64,000 bases of DNA from Steromphala cineraria (taxonomy: Eukaryota; Mollusca; Gastropoda; Trochida; Trochidae): NCBI GenBank assembly GCA_916613615.1, contig OU744721.1:53702747-53766746 (forward strand), given 5' to 3'. Shown piece after piece: positions 1-12,650 of this stretch. Within the stretch, counting starts at the first letter, position 1. Each line of letters opens with the position of its first letter. The notes beneath the pieces are model-generated. The model was not told the origin of the DNA, did not search any database, and saw nothing but the letters and a program-made list of their open reading frames with translations. Position numbers and translations under genes: made by a program.

Positions 1-1240
1 GTTTCAGAAAAGCAACAATGACATGATAATAAATGATTGATTTCTGACAAGATTAGAATTAAAAAATGAAAAATTCAGGTTCCATTTAAAATATTATTGC
101 ATGATTAAAACATGAAGGTGTAAATTATATCCATGTGTAATTATTTGTTATTTGAAGGGTAACAATCCTTATCCATGCATCATTATATTTCCATACAAAT
201 TTGTCACAGAACTAGGTAAGGTACCTGTTTATCACAATAATGGAACTCTCAAGAGATTTGATGTCTGCCAATATGAATTTAACCAAATTCTGTAAATAAC
301 AGAACTGCTCCATTGGGACCTTTTATAGCATGTCAAATTGTAGCATTGAATAATAGCTTTAAGCTTAACAAAACGACAACATAAAACATTTTAACATTTC
401 CAAAAAAGGCCTAGGTGGGTGCGACAATGCACTTTATTTGATATTGATTTGTTGATGTGTCATTTCTGTAAGACGTTTTTCGAAAACCATTTTTTACTCT
501 ATCTTGCCTACTTAAGAAGATTACAAGTTGTAAGGTTATCCAAAAGGAAGATTTTTGTAAACAAGACATGATCTAAATCATAAACAACAGTAAGTTTCCT
601 TTACCTTTACTTCATTTTTATTTTATCTATGAATGATGTTAATGTATGGAATAAAAATTATTTCTCGTTCACATTTATCTGTGTAAGCCAATTTGTATTC
701 ACACAATCATGATCACAGAAGATGAAAACGTTTTATATGGGCTCTTCATATCATGTTGAATTTTTGTCAACAAAAGCCTTTTTTTAATCGATGTCATGAT
801 ATGTTTAGATAGTAAATGAAGTGCAATATCATTGAGAAATTTGATAGTGTTTGTTTTGTTTGTTCCATTCTGTCAACGTAAAGTTAAGATATATGCAAGT
901 TATCAAATCTTGTTTGCGAAGTAAATAATTAGACGTCAAATTTATTTTTACATGGACAAAGTAATATTAAAAGGTTGTGCTGTTTTTCTTATTCTGTTGA
1001 AAGATAAACTTCGAAACGCTACCCAAACATGAAAACGTGCACATAATTGGAGTGTTTTAAGAGTAAGAGTGTTGTGTATCGAGTGTTTGTGCTGTCGCAT
1101 GTCGCATGTTTAAATTGCCAACCGTCACTTTAATTGTCTTATTTCCTAACTTCGGTATGTACAGGATTTTCTAATGATTAAATTCCGTTTACTTAGGGTT
1201 CACTGTTTTTGTAGCGTTTTGATTTCTTTGATAGGCCTGT
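1..1240. other. non-coding AT-rich stretch
   Basis: No gene, RNA or repeat could be supported here. All frames are broken by frequent stops, and only simple A/T runs are visible. Confidence 0.5.
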
Positions 1241-1289
1241 TCAAATAAGTATACTGCATAATGTGAAAATCTCTGCTTTTTGGAGTAAA

Positions 1290-1930
1290 AAATCATAAAC
1301 AACCGCTGTCATTTGCAGTTTTAGAGTAAACTCCTATAAATTGTACATATATCATTGTCAGCTGAACCAAGTGATACGATGTTATATGTAACTCCTGTTG
1401 TGTATGCAGCATGAACAATAGACAACATTTACAACAATAAACCAGTCTGATTTAAATTGACTGTGATTCGAGGAAAAAAAGTGTAAAAATATTATCTCAA
1501 GCGGGGTTCGAACCTCACCCAGCCCGGCTTTCCTCTCATTTACAGTCTGAAGGCACCCCTATTACCCGCATGTTCTGACACAAGCTCATCTAGCCAATGG
1601 AAAGGAGCGCAGTAAAAGCTTCGATATCATACTAGGGGCAGGTAACTCCAGTGTACCATTCGTTATACATAATCGCCGCTAAACGCTATTTAAAAACGAG
1701 AATGTGATTGGATAGCTTACGACTGGGTTTGTTTGCTCCAAACTGGTTATAGCAACACGCGATAGAGATGGGTGCTTTCAGACCGAGCCGGAGAGGATAT
1801 CCTGAATGGTTCGAGCCCCAAATTCTATATATTATTCCTCGGAGCACGGTCGATTTTAATCAGACTGAACAATAAACAGAAGTTTTATATTGAAGTCTAG
1901 TTTCTGCTTTGCTGTAAGTTGTTAATACAG
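1290..1930. repeat. diverged duplicate of the 5.62-5.82 kb segment, interrupted by an inverted-repeat element
   Basis: The flanks of the element at 1443-1867 match 5625-5815 in the same order: the 'aacaaccgctgtcatttgcag' type word near 1300, 'aattgtacatat' near 1338, and 'gtttctgctttgc' near 1900. This is an old dispersed or tandem duplication about 4.3 kb apart. The 5.7 kb copy lacks the insertion. Confidence 0.65.
1443..1867. mobile_element. non-autonomous DNA transposon (MITE) with about 33-bp TIRs and 10-bp TSD
   Basis: The left end (1443-1475) and right end (1835-1867) are inverted repeats with about five mismatches in 33 bp, starting CAGTCTGATT. The match continues inward through the GGTTCGAACC-like words at 1504 and 1808, so the element folds into a long hairpin. 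It is flanked by the 10-bp direct repeat AACAATAAAC (1433-1442 and 1868-1877). The paralogous site at 5761-5770 has a single AACAATGAAC and no element. A TSD of 9-10 bp is usual for Mutator-like elements, while a CAG start is more usual for hAT (8-bp TSD), so the superfamily is an inference. No transposase frame is present. Confidence 0.85.
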
Positions 1931-2290
1931 TAGATCTGGGCTAGAGGTTTTATTAGAAACTGTGATATCTGACAAATGTTAATTTACAATATCGAAATAT
2001 CATTCTCAATTGTACAACTTATAAAAATAAAAAAACCTCATGTGAATGTATAAACATAACCTTTTTTAATTGTACCTTTATTGTTATTCACCTCAAAATT
2101 ACCGATGTTGCAACTTCCGTTAACTACATCATTTCATTCAAGTCAAACTTAAACATTTAGAAGGAAGCAAAAAGTTTTCTGTACAAACTTACTTTTAACA
2201 AACTTTAGCAAATACAATGTACATGTATCAAACACACATAAAGGCACCCATAATTAATTGCGTCACTTAAGTTTGCTGAACTAACAATGT
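1878..2290. other. non-coding, partly duplicated sequence
   Basis: Up to about 1930 this continues the duplication shared with 5.8 kb. The rest shows no supported feature apart from a TACATGTA word near 2220. Confidence 0.4.
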
Positions 2291-2292
2291 CT

Positions 2293-2490
2293 AAAAGGGG
2301 CAGTAGCACGTTTTTTTATAATTTCATATTCAATATTTGTCACCAATAATTGTAAATGAACGATATATGTATTATTTTGACATTGTCAAAAATCTCATTA
2401 CACAAGCCAATCATCCATAGTCAGAGGGGCAACGTATGAAGATAAACACAAAATCCATTGGCGGCCATTTTGTTCAATTTCTTAGTATTG
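2293..2490 (+). mobile_element. truncated copy of the TTAA-type MITE
   Basis: Begins with the family terminus GGGGCAGTAGCACGTTTTT and follows the 44.4 kb copy through the 'gtcaaaaatctcatta' and 'ccattggcggccatttt' segments. Homology fades near 2490 and the distal terminus is missing. Same orientation as the copies at 11.7 and 44.4 kb. Confidence 0.75.
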
Positions 2491-5400
2491 ACTTTAATTT
2501 GAAAAGAATTTACTGGTGAATACCAACCAATAACAATCGGTTTATAAAAGTAAATTTTACTACTTACAGTTACATGTGTATTCCAATTAAACATTCATAC
2601 CATATAATAAAGGTATGTCGAGTATAAAGAAAGTTAGATTATCATGTTGATAGATTAAGGACAGATGAGGAGAACATATCCTATTCAATTTCATAATATT
2701 TAGAAGTTAAGGGTCGAACCTCTTTCTGTCAAACAGGTTTCTATGCATAAAAAAGATATAAATTCAAATTTCTAAGCAGATATTTTGTTGAAAAGGTCTA
2801 TTGAAAAAACATATGTCATACTAAAAAACAACAAGCATGGCAGTCTCCTGAAGTCATATCTTCCTCATAACAAGACTACATAAAACTGTTTGCATTGATA
2901 AAATAAAATATGGTCGGACCTATCTGCAGTGGTAATGTCTTTGGATGTGTCATTTGCACTATCCATGAAAAATTTAGCACAAAAAACTTAATTGAGTAGA
3001 CGTGAACAAAACGATATTGAATGGGGGAAAACTTGTGTGTGACTACAGGGAAGGTGTTCACCTTTTGGATGCAACCAACCTCTGTGTGCAACCAACCCGC
3101 AGCCACGCAATGATTCTTCATTTATGAAGATGTCACAAAGTTTTTTTGTGAGGATAAAACAATACAAATAGTGAATTTAGCATTAGTGTTGCAACAGTAA
3201 GGCAGTTTAGATGTACAGAAAAGGTTGTTTTATGAGTTGTTTAATTGTCCATTCCTCTGATCTCTGATATTGGATTTAAACTTAATGTGCATCATGTCAA
3301 CAACAACCAACAATAGGTAATTATTGTTGTGTTAATATATATTAACAAATATATCATGATATGATAGTTTTGACCTTATGAACTGTTAGTTACACTTTGT
3401 TTGATAAATTGCCAAAAAAACGGAAACAACATTTCCAGTGAAAAAGCTGGATGAAATATCACAATCCAGACGCCCACATACTTTTTTAACGGTCCGCTTT
3501 TTCAACACAAGCTATAAATCATGTTGAGAAATGTAACACTGTGTTGATTGCTATCCTTTAAGCATTGATTTAAAGTTTCTTTTGTTCCTAAACTTAATGA
3601 GGGATACATTTGCATGGTTATAAATAAAAGTCTGACAAGAAATAGTTTTTTTATAAGATTAATGTTTCATTTGTTGGGAATTATTTCAAGATTGATACAC
3701 AGATAGATGTCAATTATCTGTACGTGTTTTTGCCCTTATTCTTAGTTTAAAATTTCTATATTGTAACTATCCTTATCCATCATGTTACTGTTGGTAAAAT
3801 TGATATATATATTTATAAATGACATTTGTATGTGGGTATACACGCATCATAATACTTTAGGTCCACATCCTCTTGATATAGAATAACCTTTAAGTGTAAA
3901 ATCTGGCGGCTTTATGTTTCAAATTGTTTTTGTAATAAACTCTATCAACCGTTTGTCAAATAATTGGGAGATTTAATTTGTTAATTTATAATCATAGAAG
4001 CTCATGTAATTAGTTTGTTAAACTACTATTCATTATTATTTTTTATTCATTCAAATCGTGTTTAAACTAATAGTCATGCATGATGTAAAAGACACTGAAA
4101 TGTATCAATTCAAGAGTGATTTCATTTTAGCAGCATGTCATGAAATGCATGAAAGGCATTTGAACATCGGGATCAGACTTTGGAACATATATTAATATCA
4201 TTGTCTCCTATTGATATACTATTATTAATTTCGTCATGGCAATTATGACAATCGTATGATTTATGATGTTGATATATAAATAAATATTGATATATATGTA
4301 CAAGGGTTAATAGAAAGAAACAAAGAGAGATGAACTGTATATAAATTGATTTAATATACTTAACAAAAGTACAGACATGAGAACAGTTAAAGGTTAATAT
4401 ACATGTATGTCAGAAAAATATTACAAATCTATTTGCTTATTATACTTATAAACATTCTTATCTAATCTTTTAATATTCCAGAACTTTTCGAACTTCAATA
4501 AACATCTGAATATTGCCATGATAAAAAGGTCCAAACTGCTATTTAAACTAAAAATGTACCATTCTCTTTTCTCTTTTGTTACATATTCTACTAATATTGC
4601 ATGTCATATATAAGTCTGATATTGATATAAAAGTACATTTAATGCGATCATGATTACAATATTAATACATTGTTTATGAATGATTTTTACATGATTGTCT
4701 GCTAGACCAATATCATACTGAAAACAGACATGATTTTTTATATTTATTTCATGAAAAGCATGTTTTACACAACTAGAAAATATTTCACTCCCACACCTTT
4801 TCATCCCCTATGCTATTGACTTCATTTCAACAATAAATCAAAATCTGTCTCAGACAGGTAATTTCGTTGGTCACATTTACTATTTGTAAATACATGATGG
4901 AAATGTTTTTGGTTGAAAATTGTTCCTTCTGATTTTACATTAAACAAACATTATCTTGTAATTGTGACAATCAGCATCTAACAATGTATTTGAACTAGTT
5001 CTGATAGAAGTGATTTAGAGAATTATTATTGTTTTCCACCAAATGTTTGTACTTTGATTCCCCTTGGAATTTCAGATATTTCATTTCGCGTCCCTTCTTG
5101 TATTCATCTTACTTTAGACTCCCATAATTTGAGTTATCACATTAAACGAAAGTGTTTGAAAAAGAGCTCGCAATAACATGTTTCATTAGTGTCAACTTAA
5201 GCTTCTATGCCAAGTCATGGGAAAAGATGGTACAATGATTTGAAAAATTAAAATGATTACAGCTTTTATGTGAGCATGGAGTTTTGTTTAATTCTGACAA
5301 ATTAACCCTTAAGTTTATTTACATTGTCACATCTAATTTGTGAAGCAAATATTATCAACGCCGTAACGACAAATTAGTTTCCAAACATGTATGAAGGTAG

Positions 5401-5620
5401 GATTAAATGTGTCGTTGTTTGTAGTCTTTTAAACGAGAACCATCTTCTGTTTTGTTAACCTAGTTTAAGATGAACTTCATGTAATAAAATCTTCTCTTGG
5501 ATGGGGAAATAAATCACAGACTGATTGTTTAAGAGTCAAAATATATGATGTGAGAAATTTTAACCGGAGTTTCGGTTTATTCTCCTTCTTAAATACCGAC
5601 TAGTTCATATGCACTCTTAC
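2491..5620. other. non-coding AT-rich stretch
   Basis: No supported gene. The 81-codon minus frame at 2876-3121 and the 66-codon minus frame at 4604-4804 have no recognisable domain, no splice context and no second copy. Only short TA-rich runs (for example 4260-4300) are seen. Confidence 0.45.
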
Positions 5621-5820
5621 TCAGGTTATCACAAACAACAGCTGCCGTTTGCAGATTCTGAGTAACGTACTCTTAATTGTACATATCACATTGTCATTTG
5701 CAACAGGTGTTTACGACCTAGGATGTTGTGTATTTGACATAAACAAGATTAACAACAGACAACAATGAACAGAAGTATGAATTTACAGGTTGAGTTTCTG
5801 CTTTGCCATAGAAGCTTAAT
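5620..5820. repeat. paralogous segment carrying the empty insertion site
   Basis: Matches the flanks of the 1.4 kb element but without the insertion. The sequence at 5755-5775 reads continuously through AACAATGAAC into 'agaagt', so it records the pre-insertion state. Confidence 0.7.
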
Positions 5821-7070
5821 GAACTAGCACCGGGCACAACATGAAAATAATTAATTTCGTTATCTAACACCTTTGATTCCAAGATAATTAAAAGATTTAT
5901 TTTAGAAAACGCTTTTGGGCTGATTAATTACCAAATCTGCAAGTTATATACTTTGATTGAATCACAGAAAATAATAACCTTGTAATTTGACTCAGACAAA
6001 AACTCATATATACTGGATGTTACAGATGTTGAATCAAGGAAATTTACAAACCTACCTACATATGTACATCAATATTCTACTGCATGTCTAGTGCATTTAA
6101 AAAGGTTTAAGATTATGTTTTTCTAACGTATCAATTTATTCTTAGTTTGCGATGATGATTTGGATGTTAATGCACTTTAAGTTTTGGTCTTAATATATAA
6201 TATTTGAGCAAAATATAAGAACAGCCATTTTTTAATCTTATGCAAGCAAATCCTTTAAGTAAATTTAATATGAATGTAGAGTGGTCTTTATTGAAGATGA
6301 AAATTGGTTGAATATTTTTTGCATTGACGGATATAAGTTTTCTAACTGATGGTACACCTTGGAACATTTGGGGTTAGGTTTCTTTCCTATTATAATCGTC
6401 AAAGTTGTGTATATCAATCTCCTCTATGACGAATCACATTTTCACTTTTTCTTCCAAAAACATTCGGCAACTACATTACATCATTCTTACAAAAACAATT
6501 TCCAGAAATCTATGTTTGTCGACAAAATCTATGTTTTTCATCTACTTATCCTATATGATACTTAAGATTACAGTAGACGTCAAGTAAATGAAAAACAGAT
6601 ATAAAGAATCTAGTAGCCTATTCTTCATTGTGAATTGATAGATTCTATGCAAAACTAAATGTTTAAGTATATTAGAGTTTTCTTCTACAAATGTCTCAAA
6701 ATAATACCGCTACTAAACATGAAGAGTTTGCTTCACTGTTCTTCATGTCTTATTAAAAAAAAAGTATTTGAAATTTGAACAGTTTTGTAACATAAAAACT
6801 TACAGAGAAAACTATTGAATCAATATGTTAGCAGTTCATATCTATACTACATGTACAAGCTATATATTTGTAGTGAGTCAGAGACAATTCATGGCAGAGA
6901 GTCATAGGGTGAAAATCTAAAATTGATGATAATTTGTTTGCAATAAAATATTAGTAAATATTGTCGGCACAACGTTCAAAAAAGATAATGTAATGGATCC
7001 ACGTAATGAAATACTGTTAGCAATAAGCTTTTGCAGAAAAGTGGTTGTGCAAGTACATGTATAATTGAAC
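5821..7070. other. non-coding stretch
   Basis: Overlapping frames at 6167-6587 on both strands are short, rich in F/Y/I/K and without family features. Nothing else is supported. Confidence 0.4.
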
Positions 7071-7375
7071 TTAAAGAGGGCAGTTTCACGTTAATAGGAG
7101 GAATATCAGGTCAGGAAAATGAGAACAGGTGGTTATAATTGAAAGGCAATGTATTCAAACTAAATGAAACGGTATTAAATCAAAACTATAACGTAAACTT
7201 AAGCCATGCGATTTTGTTTCTTAAACAGCAGCATAAAATGTATGGGAATCTTTATAAATTGTTCTCTGACTATGGATTTTTGGTTAGTGTAATGAGATTG
7301 TTGACACTCTCAAAATATCACATTTAGCATTAACGTACAATTATCGGTGAAAAAATAAAAAATTGGAACTTTTTT
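7071..7375 (-). mobile_element. diverged reverse-orientation copy of the TTAA-type MITE
   Basis: Starts TTAAAGAGGGCAGTTTCACG and then runs through the reverse complement of the family interior: 'ttgaaaggcaatgtattcaa', 'agccatgcgatt', 'gttctctgacta' and 'tgacactctcaaaat', as in the 25.3 kb copy. The distal TIR is eroded. The 62-codon plus frame at 7139-7327 lies inside it and is an artefact. Confidence 0.7.
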
Positions 7376-9537
7376 TAAACTTGTTACTGAACTTTTAGGT
7401 GAACTCTTATTTATATACATTTTCACTAGAGCTACATGTAATGGAAACTATTGTTCAGCAGCATCTTTGTGCATTTAGCTTTTGGTATGTTTCATTTAAA
7501 AAGAGGAGAGCCAATCTTTTTCAAAATGCTATAGGAGTAGATTGAATAGATTAATATTTTGGAAATGGAACTCATGTAGCGTTGTTGTCATATGTAGTAA
7601 TATCTAATATCTGTTGAAATAAACATATCGTAAAGTTCTTGTCATTATTTTCATTTTCAAAGCTTAGGTCCAGATAGTCCTCGATCAAGGGGCATAGAGT
7701 ATACTTTGTGGATGATAGTCTTCTTTCTGTTCACCATCTAGGTTTTCAAGGCAAAGAAAATAACCATTGAAGGACTAACTCAAAACACTTTGAAACGGCA
7801 TGTAAATGTGGAAACAAATTTGATACCTCAGTATACATTGACATTTTTATAGAAAAGCAATAAAGGGACCATTATTTGGATTTGTTTTTGTATGTTTTAC
7901 TCCAATTACAACAAAATGTATCTTAATTTTACAACCTACACAGATATAATAAATATTCTCTTGTAAACTCTCAATGTTTATCATGCCCTTCACACTACTT
8001 CATTTACTCAATATTCTCGATACAATTAGAAAATTCAGAACTGGTCTCTGATTATTATTGTTGTATTTTTCCCCTTTAAGAATTGTCGTTAAATGATATT
8101 TTAGGATAATGCAAGTCCTATGCCTTTATGAATTTATTCCCTCAACCAATCAGAGCCTTTTTGTTTTCATGCATGCTATCTGATCCAAATGCTAAACTTC
8201 ATACATTCCTAAAAAATTAATAAAACTCCTCTAAACCTCTTAGGAGTTATTATCCAGACTAAGGAAAATACTTTATTCCTGTACATCTGTGCAAAATATA
8301 TGCAACCTTTTACTGGATTTTAAACGCAAATTATTTGCATTATAACTCTGCTTTTTACAATCTTTGACCTTTTTTCTTATTCAAACCCAAATTGAATTTC
8401 GACAATAAGTTTTCAAGTGTGTCCAAATTTGCCAATGTACTTTTACTTGAGACATTCTTCTTTGTAGCTTAGAGTTCCATTTTGTTGAAAACGCGAAAGT
8501 AGCTTTACACTATTTTCAATTTCTAGTTCCTGCTCTAAATATTCATTGTACTATAACTCGAAAATATTTGGTGGCCTGCTGCTGGGGAAAATTGGATTTG
8601 AAGAATAAATATTCTTAAATAGTCGTTTTCATGCCATTGGTCTGTACATCTTAATTTCATGTCAAACGATACAAATATTCTTTAGAGAAGACAAAAAAAT
8701 AAATTAGTCAAGATGATGAAAAGTTATCTCATAACATGGATAACAATCTGAAAAGCAGGGAAATTCGTCATGACATAATCCAATATTTATGTGATATTCA
8801 AATAGCATTATGTAACTATTTCAATTGTCTTTTTGAAATGTTCTGACATTAGACATGGACCATGCGTATCTTATATACCATCACGAACTGTCATTTTTGC
8901 TCCGTAGGCGTTAAAGGGTCAGAATTCACAGGACGCATAAAATCACGACAGCTGTCACCGTTTTCCTGTCACAAAAGCTTGAAATTGTAGTAAACAAGAC
9001 ACAAAAGGTAATACAAAATAAAGAGGATTTCTAAAATAACTATGGAAGTCTGTTAACAAAATTGAACAGAACTTATATAATGATATATAATACATTCTGA
9101 AATTAAGTATAATTAAGCATGAATTCAGGTGTATGTTTAATAAGACATTTATTTGATTAGGCATTTAAACATTAAGTCTTTTAACATTTGATATTTAAAA
9201 GGTGTACTTTTGTACATGTATTCGCATTAGTCCAAACAACTATTGATGAATGCAATGCACATTATAACTAGGCTATAACGATGAAAGACTCGTACCTGTG
9301 TATGTGGTAATCTAATGTAATACATGAATAACATACATCACCTTACACATGAACTTTGCTGTTATTCAGTGATATTCCGTAGAAAAGGTTATATCTTAAT
9401 AAGGCCTCAGTAAGTCATAATATGAACATGTTTAAACATTCTTTGTTTCGGTTTTTCGGTTTGTGTGCAGGTTTTATATCGGTTTGAGTGACAGTTGTGT
9501 TATTGGTGTTATTCAAAGGTGTGATCCAGTGCTATGA
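7376..9537. other. non-coding stretch
   Basis: No supported coding region. The minus frame at 8955-9164 (69 codons) is of low-complexity composition and has no splice or domain support. Confidence 0.4.
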
Positions 9538-9745
9538 TATCAGAAATCAATAGAATAAAAGCTGAGCTGAAGACTTCATGGAGGGAAATTTGTGCTACTT
9601 TAGTAAACATGCTTGTAAGGAGAGAAAATACCAAGGTTCATATCAGCTTTCATATCACAGGTCTATTTCGATCTTGCAAAGGGGGTTATGTTTGCTCAAA
9701 TGTAGTATGAATATGAACTGTAATGAATTTTTAATTCGCCTACAG
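9538..9745. repeat. ancient dispersed repeat, copy 1 of 4
   Basis: Shares a series of words with 12.45, 15.8 and 18.06 kb: 'gaaatcaata', 'gctgaa(g/t)act', 'gagagaaaata(t/c)caa(a/g)gtt' and 'tcagcttt'. This copy has a 58-codon plus frame from the ATG at 9535 (begins MISEINRIKAELKTSWREIC). The frame is not preserved in the other copies, so coding is not supported. Confidence 0.55.
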
Positions 9746-11677
9746 TAAAAGAAACTGAAAGCTACTTCGTAGAGGCCCAAATGTAAAATCATAAACATTT
9801 TCAGAATAGATATCATATTTCAAAAACATATAAACATATGACGATAATGCATCTTAAAATCTTCACCTTACATTTTCAAATATTAAATAATGTTTTGAAA
9901 GATAATTCTGTTCCATGAAACTTTGTTTGAGTTAAAGTTCAGTGCAGTTGGAGTAAGCATTAACAAACAATTGCTTTTGTTTTCAAAGGTGGTTACGCGT
10001 TGCTTGAAATTAAATAAAGATATTTTTTGATCGACAAATACATCTTATTGCGTATTAAATCATTTGAAAACGCCAGCATTAAAATGTGAAAAGAATGTCA
10101 TTATAAACAATAATCAACAAAAGATAAGGTGATAAGGCAAACATGCTTTTTACCGAACAGCAAAAAAAAGGTAATGCAAAGGGCATGTTCTGCTATTAAC
10201 AATCCTACTTGTAAACGGATTTTGAAGTTTTGTATCCTTCAGAATTACATTTCTCGTGTTACTATAAAAAAAAGGATAAAACAGTATCAAAGCTGATATC
10301 TTAAATTCAAAGTTATAAAGTTCAAACTGGTGTCAGCTTAACATACTGTAAATTCGGCATAAATGCTTACTTAATCAAGTTAAATGTTCCGAAACAAGTA
10401 TAGTGACAATTCTATCTCTCTTTTTTGTCATTGATGTTAATTACATTCAATTATTTGAAGTCATGAATCGAAATAAATAGTAAATAGTAAAAATGGTTCA
10501 ATAACTCTTAATAAATCAATCCAGATGGTTATGCAGACATCATGAAATTGGCTGCATTTCTCAATATTGCCGAAATTGTTTCATAAAAAAAACCGTGGTA
10601 GTTAATTGCAATATACTTTTATCATAAAACTTTCCCAAGACATTAAAATAACTGTTGGTGGAAATTTATATCAAGGATTCAAGTCGTATTTAACCCTTCA
10701 AGTTTTGACTTTTCTCGTTTGTTAACTGCACCCTATCCGGCGATAATATGTTTCTCTAGTTATTTCCCCATGCTAGTCACAGCCAATTTACCGACGTTGT
10801 GTTTGTGTCTGTGTTGGTAGACCTCGACTAATCAAGTTAGTCAAATCGTTTTTTAACAATTATTTTAGTTGGTCTGCGGTCTTACAATGCTTTCACTGAT
10901 GAATTAAATGTGAAATTAAGTCAAATATATCGATCTGTACTACTCTCTATTTATAACAAAAATCTAGTCGACGGACTACGACAGAAAGGCCGCCATGGCT
11001 TTCTGTTTGAACCATGACTTTTCTTTATAGCAAGCTAGAGAATTTCTTTATCATATGATAACGCTTCTCGCATGGAAAGGGTGGTAAGGGTTAGTACCTT
11101 GATTAGCACACATATTCAGCTGAATGGAATTATTATGGCTCATGTATAAAGTGCTTAACATGCTTAACATTATAGATGACAATTAAACATTATCAAATAC
11201 ATATTTTTCATTATCGAGAGATTTTCTACCATGTATCTACTGTCGTGGCGCTCGAGTAACCACGTGACCACTTTAAATGTAAAAGAAGAATCCCAAAAGG
11301 AATAACCACACCTGAGACATTTCAATTTTAGATTCTTTGATTTGTTTTTCTGTTTTCATTCAAAGGTTTCATTTCACAAGGATGATTCGAGAGACAAATC
11401 CAATTAGTATCAAACATAATTAGGGAAGCTCTTTAAAAGTCGATTTATACAAAAAGTGAGTGGTCTCTGGTTTCCTGCTGAATGTTCATTTTGTCTTAAA
11501 TAAATTTAGATATAAATCAATGATAAACATGTACGTAAAGTATCAGTGACACTTGCTTCAAAACATAACACTTTATCATAAGAAATGATACAAAAATGTT
11601 GTATTAGAATATCGTAATCTTACTATCATTAGATTTTATACTGAGTAAGGTTTTTGGTCTTTAATAATATATGAAGC
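9746..11677. other. non-coding stretch
   Basis: No gene supported. A short imperfect hairpin (cagaaagg...ctttctg) lies at 10981-11004. A 30-bp segment at 11061-11090 resembles the interior of the 63 kb foldback (62951-62980), so it may be a remnant of that family. Confidence 0.35.
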
Positions 11678-12034
11678 TTAAAGTGACAGTAGCACATTTT
11701 TTTTGAAAATTTTATATTTCAAATTTTCCACTGATAATCGTACGTTAATGCTGAATGTATTATTATGTATTAGATAGTATCAAAAATCTCATAACACAAA
11801 TCAACTATCCACAGTCAGAGTACACAGTTTAAAATTTCACATAAAATCCAGTGGCGGTCATTTAATTCAGTTTTTGTAAGAAAAAGGTATCACTGTGCTA
11901 AACTTTACATTATATATTTGAATTATTACTGCTTCATTTAGTTTAAATACATTTTCTTTCAATTGAAACCATTAATTTTCATTTTCTTTACATCACCTTA
12001 TATTCCCGCTATAAACGTGCTACTGTCACTTTAA
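11678..12034 (+). mobile_element. full-length but diverged copy of the TTAA-type MITE
   Basis: Starts TTAAAGTGACAGTAGCAC and ends GTGCTACTGTCACTTTAA, so both TIRs are present. The two ends carry a matching compensatory change from the family consensus (GGGGCAG to GTGACAG). Length is about 357 bp, against 343-348 bp for the copies at 25.3 and 44.4 kb. Confidence 0.8.
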
Positions 12035-12444
12035 AAGCATCGACACTTAATGTACATGTACATGTATGAATAACTTGCATTACACAATGAGAGAGATATA
12101 AAATAAACAAATCTGAAGCGTAGACCAGAATACATGTAAATGCTTTTAAAAAGTTGAGGTTCTTCATTTTCCAACATGTTTGTCTCTATTGTATTTATTT
12201 TCAGAAATAGATACAATGCATATAAGGTACATTGTAGTTTTATTTTGTTTACAAATATATTTCTTATGACCAAATGAAACAAGGTCTGTTCAAGAAAAAG
12301 CAGTTCTGATAATGTACAATTGCTCCATAAGAATATAGATCTTACCATCTTGACCTTTAAATAAAATAGTAACAAATCCTGATAAAAATTGAGTGACATT
12401 TTGTTATTTTGTCGTTGTTGAAATTATGATCTACTGTCAATACA

Positions 12445-12650
12445 GTAAGATGGTTGCTGAAGATTTGATAAGATGAAATCTGTTAGCTGTGCAAACATTT
12501 GTGTCAGAAGAGAAAATATCAAAGTTTGTGCAGGCTTTCATATTTCAATTCTGTTTCGATCCTGGTTGTCTTGTAAAGAGGGTTATATTTGTTCGAATGT
12601 ATTATCATGAATAGTGAATTTCGTCTTTAATGAAATTTGATTTAGCCTGC
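12445..12650. repeat. ancient dispersed repeat, copy 2 of 4
   Basis: Matches copy 1 through 'gagaaaatatcaaagttt', 'ttcatatttcaattctgtttcgatcctgg' and 'aaagagggttatatttgttc'. About 2.9 kb after copy 1, suggesting an old tandem duplication with a period near 3 kb. Confidence 0.55.

Noticed and set aside
1500..1830. GGTTCGAACC and GGTTCGAGCC words resembling tRNA B boxes
   Set aside because: They are mirror halves of the inverted-repeat element at 1443-1867; no A box at the right distance.
12031..12399. 122-codon minus frame
   Set aside because: Very rich in L, F, Y, I and K, starts against a MITE terminus, has no splice context and no second copy. Consistent with chance in AT-rich DNA.
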